Shown: positions 1 through 6,950, counted from the stretch's first letter. The stretch: DNA of 9,169 nt from DAOTTX01 sp034437515 (GCA_034437515.1 DAOTTX010000219.1:1-9169), one strand, 5' to 3'. The notes: generated from the sequence alone by a model not told the origin. Numbers and translations are program-made.

Positions 1-50
1 TTCTCCCAGCGAAGCGTTGGGGAGAAGGGGTCGGGGGATGAGGGCCAAAA
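1..50. repeat. Hairpin repeat with G-rich tail (dispersed intergenic repeat type)
   Basis: Bases 1-10 (TTCTCCCAGC) pair with bases 16-26 (GTTGGGGAGAA) to give a stem of about 10 bp with one bulged G and one G-T pair, closed by a five-base GAAGC loop. A G-rich tail (GGGGTCGGGGGATGAGGGC) follows to about base 45. This hairpin-plus-tail layout resembles dispersed repeats I associate with Chloroflexota and some cyanobacterial genomes. The family assignment is from memory and cannot be confirmed here. No T-run follows the stem on the + strand, so it is a poor intrinsic terminator in that direction. On the minus strand the sequence that would follow lies outside the window. The repeat abuts the 5' limit of the dehydrogenase remnant. 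Confidence 0.5.
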
Positions 51-312
51 ATTACCGAAACAATACTTCTCAAACGGCTTCTTAGAGAAGTCCATCGCAA
101 TCGCCTTGAGATTTACTCGACAGAACCACGTGCCGACATTGATATGCGCCGCTATTTCGACCAGGGTGTGCGGCTGTTACGTTAGACGGACTGGTCAATG
201 CTTCGGAGGTAATCACCGGTATGCTGCCGTTGGAACGAGCGCATCGACGAAGCGTTTAAACGGCGCAAGGATAAAGTCAATCCCGGCTCATGTGTTGGTC
301 AAACGTGGTTGA
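49..312 (+). pseudogene. C-terminal remnant of a zinc-type (MDR) alcohol/polyol dehydrogenase, multiply frameshifted
   Basis: No intact gene exists here, but successive frames give the C-terminal end of a sorbitol/threonine-dehydrogenase-like MDR protein. The pieces are: about 49-134, LPKQYFSNGFLEKSIAIALR, matching the usual 'N..l.KEi.i.gs.R' strand; codons from 135, DIDMRRYFDQGVRLLR, ending in TAG at 183; codons from 185, DGLVNASEVITGMLPLER, matching 'G.i..s.lIT..lPLe'; codons from 243, IDEAFKRRKDK; and codons from about 271, IKSIPAHVLVKRG, ending in TGA at 310-312, matching the family's 'iKvlv' end. At least four frame changes within about 250 bases rule out a working protein. The NAD-binding and catalytic domains are missing or lie left of the window. 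The end overlaps the convergent GH2 gene by 25 bp. The parent enzyme probably oxidised or reduced a sugar acid or polyol, which is inference. Confidence 0.6.
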
Positions 313-2108
313 TCGCGCTCGATAGCGGCGGCGCGTTGCTGGATGTTATGTAAGTGTTCTGTGTCAAACTTTGGACGGCGATCAAAGGTATAAATGCCGT
401 TTTGCTCCTGGTAGACGTCCGTCAATTGTGTGTAGCAGTACCCAAACATGGCGAGGTTGTCTAACAAGATGGTGACCAACCCTTCAAAGCGCCGGTAAAA
501 CGCCTCGATTGACTCGGGGCGTTCGCCATATCCCCATGAGCTTTCGTTGTCGCTGGCGTCGGCGTTCCACCAGATGCCGCCGAACTCACTGACCATATAA
601 GGTTGACCGTCATATGGGACGGAGCGCACACGCCCGTCGTCCGGCAGGCCGCCGTAGATCTCACCATCGACCAGACAGGCATAGTGCCCGGCGAATACAG
701 GCGGATGCTGTGCGTAATCATGCACATCCCAGATGTCCGTCGATGGTTCGCGATGGCTACCACCGCTAGCGTCGATCACGGGGCGAGTGCCATCCATTGC
801 TTTGGTCGCCAGATACAAGCCACGAGTGATGTCATCAAGCTGCTGCATCTCATCACCGAGTGATTGCCACGTCTCGTTCAGCGGGCACCAACCCACAATG
901 CACGGATGTGAGTAATCACGTTCGAGTGCTTCCAGCCATTGGGTGATGAACTCCGGCCCGTGACGATGGTGATCGTGCTTGGGGCCGAAGTCGCGCGCGC
1001 CCCAGTCGGCAAACTCGCCCCACACCAAATACCCCAGTCGATCCGCATGGTAGAGGAAGCGTTCTTCAAAGACCTTCTGGTGCAGGCGTGCGCCGTTGAA
1101 ACCAGCGGCCTGTGCCAGTTCGATGTCCCGCCGCAGGGCGTCGTCATCGGGTGCGGTCATCATGCCGTCGGGATAGTACCCCTGATCCAACACCAGCCGT
1201 TGAAAGAGAACCTCGCCGTTCAACCGAACCGCCATGCCATCAATAGTGATGGAACGCAGACCGGCGTAACTCGCCAGTTGATCGACGACCGCACCTGATG
1301 AATCGACCAGTTCCAGGTGTAAATCATACAGATAAGGGTCATCCGGTGACCAAGCACGGACGTGTTCCTTCGGGATGGACAGCATCAGCGACGGTGTGAA
1401 ATCACGGTCGGCGGCGGCCTCGGCACGGACGATCTCGCCAGCGTTGTCATCAGAGAGAATGGCACGCACACGTAGCCCTGCACGTACTCCACGCAGCGGG
1501 AACTCGATGTGAAAGTTACTCTCTGCGTAATTCGGCGTGATGCGAGGCCGCAGGAAATACGTGTGCGGCACCGGCTCCAACCAGACGGTCTGCCAGATGC
1601 CGGTGGTACGTGGGTAGAGTGCCTCGTGTGGATGATAACGCCGGGACTGCTTCCCGCGTGGTTGCGGGCGGTGGTTGTCATCGCGGGCGCGGATGACCAA
1701 CGTGATTGTTTCACCGGGGATGGCGACCGATGTCAGGTCGAGCGTAAACGGTGTAAACCCGCCGCGATGCCGCCCGACTTGCTTACCATTGACCCACACC
1801 GTTGCGTCATAATCGACGGCTTGCATGTGCAGCAGCACCCGCTGCCCTGACCACGCCGCAGGGATGGCAACTTGACGACGATACCAGACCGCGCTGCACA
1901 CATCCCAATTACTGATGCCGCTAAGTGTGGACTCCGGGCAAAAGGGTACTGTGATCGCATCACGCAAGGGACGGTCAAGCAGGCTGCGCTCAAGACCGGT
2001 ATCGCCGGGGTCGGCCTCAAACTGCCAGAGACCATTCAGACACAGCCAGTCCACACGTCGAAACTGTGGGCGTGGGTACTCAGGCCGGGGCATACGTTCG
2101 TTCATCAT
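288..2108 (-). CDS. Glycoside hydrolase family 2 enzyme (beta-galactosidase-like, exact specificity unknown)
   Basis: A 606-residue retaining exo-glycosidase of GH2. The N-terminal jelly-roll sugar-binding domain covers about residues 15-180 (LNGLWQFEAD at 24-33, VDYDATVWVNGKQVG at 98-112, TTGIWQTVWLE at 168-178). An Ig-like sandwich covers about 185-290 and a TIM barrel about 295-600. The predicted acid/base is Glu412 in PLNETW and the nucleophile Glu508 in MVSEFGG. There is no signal peptide, so it should act in the cytoplasm on imported oligosaccharides. The Asn-x-Lys pair that marks beta-glucuronidases is replaced by Glu568/Asn570 (YQEQNGIYTFDR), which argues against glucuronide cleavage. 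The start overlaps the upstream stop as ATGA. GAGGTG at 2116-2111 lies 4 nt from the ATG at 2108 and 7 nt from a second ATG at 2105, so either may be used. It is the last gene of the four-gene operon. Confidence 0.9.
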   Translation of the reverse strand: MMNERMPRPEYPRPQFRRVDWLCLNGLWQFEADPGDTGLERSLLDRPLRDAITVPFCPESTLSGISNWDVCSAVWYRRQVAIPAAWSGQRVLLHMQAVDYDATVWVNGKQVGRHRGGFTPFTLDLTSVAIPGETITLVIRARDDNHRPQPRGKQSRRYHPHEALYPRTTGIWQTVWLEPVPHTYFLRPRITPNYAESNFHIEFPLRGVRAGLRVRAILSDDNAGEIVRAEAAADRDFTPSLMLSIPKEHVRAWSPDDPYLYDLHLELVDSSGAVVDQLASYAGLRSITIDGMAVRLNGEVLFQRLVLDQGYYPDGMMTAPDDDALRRDIELAQAAGFNGARLHQKVFEERFLYHADRLGYLVWGEFADWGARDFGPKHDHHRHGPEFITQWLEALERDYSHPCIVGWCPLNETWQSLGDEMQQLDDITRGLYLATKAMDGTRPVIDASGGSHREPSTDIWDVHDYAQHPPVFAGHYACLVDGEIYGGLPDDGRVRSVPYDGQPYMVSEFGGIWWNADASDNESSWGYGERPESIEAFYRRFEGLVTILLDNLAMFGYCYTQLTDVYQEQNGIYTFDRRPKFDTEHLHNIQQRAAAIERDQPRLTNT

Positions 2109-3397
2109 GTCACCTCATAGAGTTCGGTTAACAAGTCATCGACGGTCGCATGAACCAATGCTTCACAATCCGGTTGTAGGCGAGGCAAACCAAATAACTT
2201 CGGGGCACCATCGACCTCATAGCCGCCGAGATAGTACGCCGCCGCCGTCGGGATGTAACCGTTGCAGCCGTTGGTATAACTAAACACCATCGTCCGCTGG
2301 AAGGGAGAACGTGTCTGGATGGCGATCTGGTAAGCGGCGAACAGTTCATGCGTCATACCGAGCAGAACGAGCTGATCGTCGAAAGCGATCCCCTGCGCCC
2401 GAAAACGTAACCCCGGTGGAGCCTTGCGCACTCGCTCCGTCCAGCGTACCAGCATAGCCTGATCGTGTTGCATACGTGGGTCGTCGTCATGGTCGGGCAG
2501 GGCCTGGGCGGATTCCTGGATGCGGGCCGCCAGTGCATCAATCGTTTCTGATGCAATCGGCTCAAAGGGCAGCATTGTCTCTCGATCAGCGATATGGATG
2601 CGTTCGACGGCGAACGGTTCTGCGACATGGACGGCTTGTGCTGCCGCGTCACCGAGCAGACGTCCTAGCCGCTCGGCTTCGGCAAGTCCACCCGCCAGTG
2701 ATGTCACGTTGATGTCCCCGGCGCAGCCCTGTGCGAACATCGGCATCACATCAACGCCCAGTGACTCGCGTAACTGCCTGACCGCGTAACCGGGATAATC
2801 AGCATTGAACTCAGTCGAAGATGTATGCACGGTGACCGGATGCGCAGCATGACTGAACAAAACCGCCATCACATCACCGTCAGTTTTGTCAATGCGTAGC
2901 ACATCCACATGAGGGATGACTGGTGCATGTCCGTTCGTCAACATGCGCGTCCGTCCCATCACGGAAATGCGCCGGTTAACGCCGATTTGCACCGCGGCCC
3001 GCCCAAATGCCAACGTGACCGGTTTCAGATTTTTGGCTGCCTGCGCGACACACGCGGCGATCTTCTGCACCAGTTCATTTTCCCAGCCGCGGTCGCGACG
3101 GTCGTCCTGTCCACAGTCCAGGGTGACCGGGGCACTGTGATTATGTGTGGTGGTTAGCATCACGGCGGTGATGCCAGCCTGTTCGAGAACGGCATGTCGG
3201 GTACGCCAGACCAGTCGTGCATCCATGCCGAGCAGATCCATCGTCACCAGTGCGATCTTATGATAACTATCTTCCAGCACTAACACCCGACAGTATAAGT
3301 CATCATGCACACCCGTCGTCGGAACGCCCGGTGGTTCAAGCATACACGTCCCGACCGGTGGCGTAATGACAACTTCGGCAATTCCGGCACGGGTCAT
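2105..3397 (-). CDS. Neutral/alkaline ceramidase-fold zinc hydrolase (catalytic Ser apparently replaced)
   Basis: A 430-residue protein resembling the N-terminal catalytic domain of neutral/alkaline non-lysosomal ceramidases, zinc amidases that release fatty acid from ceramide. True ceramidases run to about 650-780 residues with an extra C-terminal domain and are exported. This protein lacks both that domain and a signal peptide. Probable zinc ligands are kept: THNHSAP (His85, with His87 alongside), HAAHPVTV (His186), MTHELF (Glu351) and a Tyr near 381 in NGYIPT. The GCAGDIN motif (residues 224-230) aligns with the ceramidase GD-x-S-P loop, but Asn230 stands where the nucleophilic Ser is expected. 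Many bacterial relatives annotated 'ceramidase' sit in sugar-catabolic clusters and have no proven substrate, so I would not call it a ceramidase. ATGA overlaps join it to the genes on both sides. No Shine-Dalgarno is visible, so translation is probably coupled. Confidence 0.8.
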   Translation of the reverse strand: MTRAGIAEVVITPPVGTCMLEPPGVPTTGVHDDLYCRVLVLEDSYHKIALVTMDLLGMDARLVWRTRHAVLEQAGITAVMLTTTHNHSAPVTLDCGQDDRRDRGWENELVQKIAACVAQAAKNLKPVTLAFGRAAVQIGVNRRISVMGRTRMLTNGHAPVIPHVDVLRIDKTDGDVMAVLFSHAAHPVTVHTSSTEFNADYPGYAVRQLRESLGVDVMPMFAQGCAGDINVTSLAGGLAEAERLGRLLGDAAAQAVHVAEPFAVERIHIADRETMLPFEPIASETIDALAARIQESAQALPDHDDDPRMQHDQAMLVRWTERVRKAPPGLRFRAQGIAFDDQLVLLGMTHELFAAYQIAIQTRSPFQRTMVFSYTNGCNGYIPTAAAYYLGGYEVDGAPKLFGLPRLQPDCEALVHATVDDLLTELYEVT

Positions 3398-5991
3398 GGG
3401 CGTTGTATCCGTCGGGTTTGCAGCCGAAATGGTTCGATTGTCCCTGAAATCGGCTCGGCTCCTTCAAGGTGCAGGGTGTATTCTGCTGTCTGCCCGGCGA
3501 ATTCTTGCAGCCGGATGATGACCTCATCTTCGGTGGGTTGAAAGCCGACGATACGCACATTTTCCGGTTCAAGTGAAAACAGCTTCCCCTGCGGCTCAAG
3601 GTGGGTCGGCGCGGTAGCGGTGCGATGTTCCATGCCCTGTCCCCGGTCGATCAATGGGCCGACCAGTGGCTCGACCGCCGCATCCATACCAAAGCGCGTG
3701 ACGGCGACCGGGTCGAAGGGGGCATCGTGGGGCCACAGTCGATAGCGCAAACGCACCCAACCGGATTGGTCGCGCTTGAAGTTCGTCCACCAGTGATTGT
3801 TCATCGGCCAACTGACGATCAGCGGTTGACCGATCTCCAGGGCTTCCTGATGTTTATAGTTGTTGAAGCCCCCGATGTGCAACAGCGGCACGTCAGGTGT
3901 TGCTAAGGCCATCCCGCGCTGATTGTTACTCACATCGACCCAGTGCTGCACGGCGTAGTGATCGCGGCAGGCGTTGATGAGTTGCTGGGTTTCCGCTTCG
4001 ACGATGGCCCCGGCGATCTCGTAACGTGGCACGGGGTCGGTGAGGGCGAACGGAAACGCGATGTACACCGATTCCGGTTCGGGCGTGAGCTGTTTGTTGA
4101 TGTCGTAGATCAGGTCGATCCAGGGTAGATCATCGTAGAGGACGACTTGCATATACACGTCGTCCGCGCCGGGTGCGTCCAGCCGCATGAATAAACGTCC
4201 ACTGGCGACACCGGCTTCGAAGCGTTTTTCGGTCACCCTTGATGGGCCGTGGCGCTGCGGCGCGAGATGCGGACGATAATCATAGTCTTCATCCGGTGGC
4301 GGTAATTGAATATCCTCGCGCTGCCCGGCTGCTGTAATCGTCTCGTGGATGTAATGACCGACATACCAGGGTGTGCTGTCGTCCACCCATTCCACGCCGC
4401 CAGCGTTTAAGTTGCGAATACCACCCGATACCGGGTCGATTTCCAGCCGGTAAAACTGATTTTCTAACCGCCAACCATGACATTTTACCTGCGAGGTTTG
4501 CTTATGGCTGCGCGGTGCGAACTCCGGTGTTTGCACGTTGAGAGAAAGCGGTTTCGCTTCTTCGATTTGCAGCGGCAAGATGCGATACCCGCCAGCGGGT
4601 AAAGTGACCACACCATAATCGACTCGCTGCCCGGTCAACCCCTGTGGGCTGCCCAGTTCGAGGTCACGCTCCATGCGGTGCAGCTCCCAACCGGAACGAT
4701 ACACGGGTGGGAGGTAGACCTGCACCTGACGTTCGTAGGGCAGCGGGTTGTAAATCACGGCGTGCGGTTCATCCGTCATTGGAATGCGACCGGCGAGATC
4801 TCGCATGACATGCTGCTGTAAGCGGATCGCACCGAAGGCGGCATCATAGGCGAAGGTGGCTTTACGCGCCCATTGGCCTCGTGCCTGCATCGAGTCTGCG
4901 TGGGTAATGCTTTCGCTGCTGCCCCAGGTATGCTCGTCGTAGAGCGCCATATCGCGCCAGACGGTCTGGTCTTCGTCGAGTGGATAAGCTGGCGGTTCGG
5001 GGAGGTTTTGCAAGAGACCACCAAGCTGCTGCACCGCGTACACCCGTCGATGCGTCTCACGATTAAGCGCGGTTTCGTAGGCGCTGGAATTCATACCCTG
5101 CGCCCACCAATCCGTCCAGGCACCTGTGCGTACTTCATCGGTCTGGATGCGTGCGAACATCTCATCCAACGTCACCATACTCAGGCGCGGTGTCCAGCCA
5201 CGCTTGTTCCATTCTTGCACAAAGCGCACCATCAGTTCGTCCGGTCCGTCGTTATCCCACTGGTAGGAGCCGATGATCTGCAAAAAGGCGAAGTCCTGCG
5301 TATAACCTCGATCTTCGAGTTGCTGAATGTAATTGGTCACCGCATGGTGTGCTTTCTCAAGATCGTAGCCCCAATTATTTTTACCCATTGTGGGTGTGGG
5401 GAAACGCGGAATACCGAGGTTGTTACCATCGCCGTAGTGTTCGCCGTGCCACGTCAGGATCTGACGTCCGCTGGGTGCTTGCCAGTAAAACCCGATTGGG
5501 CGTGGTTGTGGGTCAGGGGCCATCGCCCGGTTGATCGCCATCGCCATGCCCTCGAAGCCGGCATCCAGCAGCATATCCACCAATGCCCAGCTTTGTCCGT
5601 TGACATCACAGTTCAGCGCATAACGAATGTCGAACCCGTAGTCTTTCCGTAGTGACTCCGCGACGGTCAGGGATCGCATCAGCATATCGGCGGTAAACAA
5701 CGGCGAGACATTGCAATACATCCCGCCGAAGTCGATCAAGCCCTGTTCGTGCACGGCTTGCAATCGTTCGATTTCACGATCGGTAGCCTGCTTGATAAAA
5801 TCCTCGACTATGATCGTGACTTCGCACGTCCACTTGAATTGTTCGCCGGGTGGGTTGTCCGCGTAACGTTCGGCGAGTGTGATCGCATTGCGGATATGCC
5901 CTCTTTGCAGAGCAAACACCGATGATTGATAATTGGTATAGCCAATATCTGTGTGAGAATGATGGAGTAACAAAAGGTCTTTAATGGTCAT
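3394..5991 (-). CDS. Glycoside hydrolase family 38-like protein (alpha-mannosidase-related, divergent)
   Basis: An 865-residue relative of GH38 alpha-mannosidases, which are zinc-dependent retaining enzymes. The N-terminal catalytic domain carries HSHTDIGYT (residues 11-19, the equivalent of HSHNDPGW, with zinc ligands His13 and Asp15), a likely nucleophile Asp129 in NCDVNGQSW, and the third-ligand His354 in YDEHTWGSS. A helical middle region follows at about 290-400. A beta-rich C-terminal half then starts at VIYNPLPYER (412-421) and includes NNHWWTNF (731-738), both typical of GH38 proteins. There is no signal peptide. The motif variants place it in an uncharacterised branch, so alpha-mannosidase activity should not be assumed; the sugar could be another alpha-linked residue. 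The start at 5991 is supported by AGGTGA at 6004-5999, 7 nt upstream, which overlaps the stop of the preceding esterase gene (11-bp gap). Confidence 0.82.
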   Translation of the reverse strand: MTIKDLLLLHHSHTDIGYTNYQSSVFALQRGHIRNAITLAERYADNPPGEQFKWTCEVTIIVEDFIKQATDREIERLQAVHEQGLIDFGGMYCNVSPLFTADMLMRSLTVAESLRKDYGFDIRYALNCDVNGQSWALVDMLLDAGFEGMAMAINRAMAPDPQPRPIGFYWQAPSGRQILTWHGEHYGDGNNLGIPRFPTPTMGKNNWGYDLEKAHHAVTNYIQQLEDRGYTQDFAFLQIIGSYQWDNDGPDELMVRFVQEWNKRGWTPRLSMVTLDEMFARIQTDEVRTGAWTDWWAQGMNSSAYETALNRETHRRVYAVQQLGGLLQNLPEPPAYPLDEDQTVWRDMALYDEHTWGSSESITHADSMQARGQWARKATFAYDAAFGAIRLQQHVMRDLAGRIPMTDEPHAVIYNPLPYERQVQVYLPPVYRSGWELHRMERDLELGSPQGLTGQRVDYGVVTLPAGGYRILPLQIEEAKPLSLNVQTPEFAPRSHKQTSQVKCHGWRLENQFYRLEIDPVSGGIRNLNAGGVEWVDDSTPWYVGHYIHETITAAGQREDIQLPPPDEDYDYRPHLAPQRHGPSRVTEKRFEAGVASGRLFMRLDAPGADDVYMQVVLYDDLPWIDLIYDINKQLTPEPESVYIAFPFALTDPVPRYEIAGAIVEAETQQLINACRDHYAVQHWVDVSNNQRGMALATPDVPLLHIGGFNNYKHQEALEIGQPLIVSWPMNNHWWTNFKRDQSGWVRLRYRLWPHDAPFDPVAVTRFGMDAAVEPLVGPLIDRGQGMEHRTATAPTHLEPQGKLFSLEPENVRIVGFQPTEDEVIIRLQEFAGQTAEYTLHLEGAEPISGTIEPFRLQTRRIQRP

Positions 5992-5998
5992 TATGTGT

Positions 5999-6004
5999 TC
6001 ACCT
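5999..6004 (-). promoter_or_regulatory. Ribosome binding site of the GH38-like gene
   Basis: On the minus strand AGGTGA lies 7 nt before the ATG at 5991 and overlaps the TAG stop of the esterase gene (6005-6003). This fixes the GH38-like start and implies coupled translation of the two genes. Confidence 0.6.
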
Positions 6005-6884
6005 AACGCACGGTAACGGCATCACGCGGTCCATAATTGACCGGATAGCCGAGATGTTTTTTAAAGAAAGGCATAACGTGTTCCCAGATCTGTACTGTGT
6101 AACCATAAAGCGCATGATCTACACCTTCAAAGGCGACGAGTGTCGATTCTACGCCGAGTTCCAGCAGCGCCTTATGCAATTTTTCCGCTTGGCTGAAGGG
6201 GACAATATCGTCTTCGGTGCCGTGAAGCAACAGATGCGGCGGTGCATCAGCGTGGATGTAAGTCATCGCTCCTGAGCTTTTAACCAGTTCAGCGCGATCT
6301 TTGACCGGGCCACCGAACAACCAGTCCGCCGGGCCATCGTTTTGATGCAGCCAGGGCCATTCTTCGGCGGAAACGGTCATATCCGTCGGTGGGTTGACTG
6401 CCGCGACCGCCCTGATACGGGTGCTGTGGCCTTCCCAACCGCACGCGCCTTCGAGTTCGGGTACATCAGCGGTGGCGGTTGCCAGCGTTACCAGATGCCC
6501 ACCCGCCGAACCGCCGTATAGTCCGATGCGGTCAGGGTCGAGATTGTAGCGGTCGGCGTGAGCACGTACCCAGCGGATCGCCGCTTTGACATCATGGATT
6601 TGTGCGGGGAAAACGGCTTCGTGACTCATGCGGTAATCAATGCTAGCATAGAAGAAACCTTGTAACGGCATGAGCAGGCCACGCCCAATGCTACGTTCAC
6701 CCAGATGCCACCCGCCACCATGCACTTCGATGATGACCGGCGTTTTTTCGGGCCTGGGCATACCTGGCGTCTCTCTGGGGTAGGCCATATCAAGCAGAAG
6801 GGCTTTACCGTCTTCTGCCGTGCCGTACTGTACGCCAGTTATCATTTCGACATGGAAAGGTAAATCATGATGGGTCTCGCCCAT
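6003..6884 (-). CDS. Alpha/beta-hydrolase esterase (HSL/BD-FAE-like)
   Basis: A 293-residue serine hydrolase from the start chosen here. It shows the oxyanion motif HGGGW (residues 55-59), the nucleophile elbow GGSAGG with Ser126, the acid Asp225 in HGTEDDIVP and the base His257 in GVDHALYG, so the catalytic triad is complete. Proteins of this group deacylate carbohydrate esters (acetyl or feruloyl groups) or small lipids. In this locus, removal of acetyl or other acyl groups from a uronic-acid-containing oligosaccharide is the most natural role, which is inference. There is no signal peptide. The open frame extends to an ATG at 6950, but the ATG at 6884 is preferred: GGAGGT at 6893-6888 precedes it, and the extra 22 codons run through the predicted promoter, start site and palindrome. 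It is the first gene of the minus-strand operon. Confidence 0.88.
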   Translation of the reverse strand: MGETHHDLPFHVEMITGVQYGTAEDGKALLLDMAYPRETPGMPRPEKTPVIIEVHGGGWHLGERSIGRGLLMPLQGFFYASIDYRMSHEAVFPAQIHDVKAAIRWVRAHADRYNLDPDRIGLYGGSAGGHLVTLATATADVPELEGACGWEGHSTRIRAVAAVNPPTDMTVSAEEWPWLHQNDGPADWLFGGPVKDRAELVKSSGAMTYIHADAPPHLLLHGTEDDIVPFSQAEKLHKALLELGVESTLVAFEGVDHALYGYTVQIWEHVMPFFKKHLGYPVNYGPRDAVTVR

Positions 6885-6887
6885 AGA

Positions 6888-6893
6888 ACCTCC
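6888..6893 (-). promoter_or_regulatory. Ribosome binding site deciding the esterase start
   Basis: The minus strand reads GGAGGT then TCT then ATG (6884), a near-perfect Shine-Dalgarno. The longer in-frame ATG at 6950 has no such site and lies inside the predicted -35 box, so the short form is the real protein. Confidence 0.75.
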
Positions 6894-6897
6894 AAAA

Positions 6898-6926
6898 TTG
6901 ACAATGTGGACATGTCCAATTATAAT
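6898..6926 (+). promoter_or_regulatory. Perfect-consensus sigma-70-type promoter for uxaC-uxaE
   Basis: TTGACA at 6898-6903 and TATAAT at 6921-6926 are separated by exactly 17 bp, so every position matches the housekeeping consensus. Transcription should start near 6933, giving a leader of about 40 nt before the uxaC ATG at 6973. Such a strong core promoter in a catabolic operon implies tight repression, which fits the palindrome sitting in the spacer. Confidence 0.8.
6907..6918. promoter_or_regulatory. Probable operator: 12-bp perfect palindrome TGGACATGTCCA
   Basis: A perfect 12-bp dyad lies inside the spacer of the uxaC promoter and covers the predicted start point (about 6915) of the opposing operon, so one bound repressor would block both. 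The TGG...CCA ends recall operators of GntR/FadR-type uronate regulators such as UxuR and ExuR, but the centre differs. The regulator family is a guess, and no regulator gene is in the window. Confidence 0.65.
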
Positions 6927-6950
6927 ACCGCTAAATAACGTTTTGTTCAA
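6922..6950 (-). promoter_or_regulatory. Divergent promoter for the four-gene hydrolase operon, sharing the -10 block
   Basis: On the minus strand TTGAAC (6950-6945, 4 of 6 consensus bases) and TATTAT (6927-6922, 5 of 6) are 17 bp apart. The -10 occupies the same AT block as the uxaC -10 (6921-6926), so the two promoters face outwards from one shared element. The predicted start is near 6915, leaving a leader of about 30 nt before the esterase ATG at 6884. Confidence 0.6.

Noticed and set aside
1..45. CRISPR repeat or intrinsic terminator.
   Set aside because: There is a single copy with no spacers, and no T-run follows the hairpin on the + strand.
146..168. A 13-base identity (CGCTATTTCGACC) between the pseudogene and the start of uxaC (6989-7001 region), suggesting a duplicated segment.
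   Set aside because: Both encode Arg-Tyr-Phe-Asp by chance and the flanks do not match.
106..312. A 68-residue ORF read as a small protein.
   Set aside because: Only its first and last few residues match a family. The middle is out of frame with dehydrogenase motifs seen in the other two frames, so it is a pseudogene fragment.
288..2108. Annotation as uidA (beta-glucuronidase) from the uronate context.
   Set aside because: The N-x-K residues required for glucuronide recognition are replaced by Glu and Asn.
4873..5652. A 259-codon open frame on the + strand, antisense to the GH38-like gene.
   Set aside because: It is a shadow of the GH38-like coding sequence, which has clear motifs on the other strand. 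It has no recognisable domain and no ribosome site that I can support.
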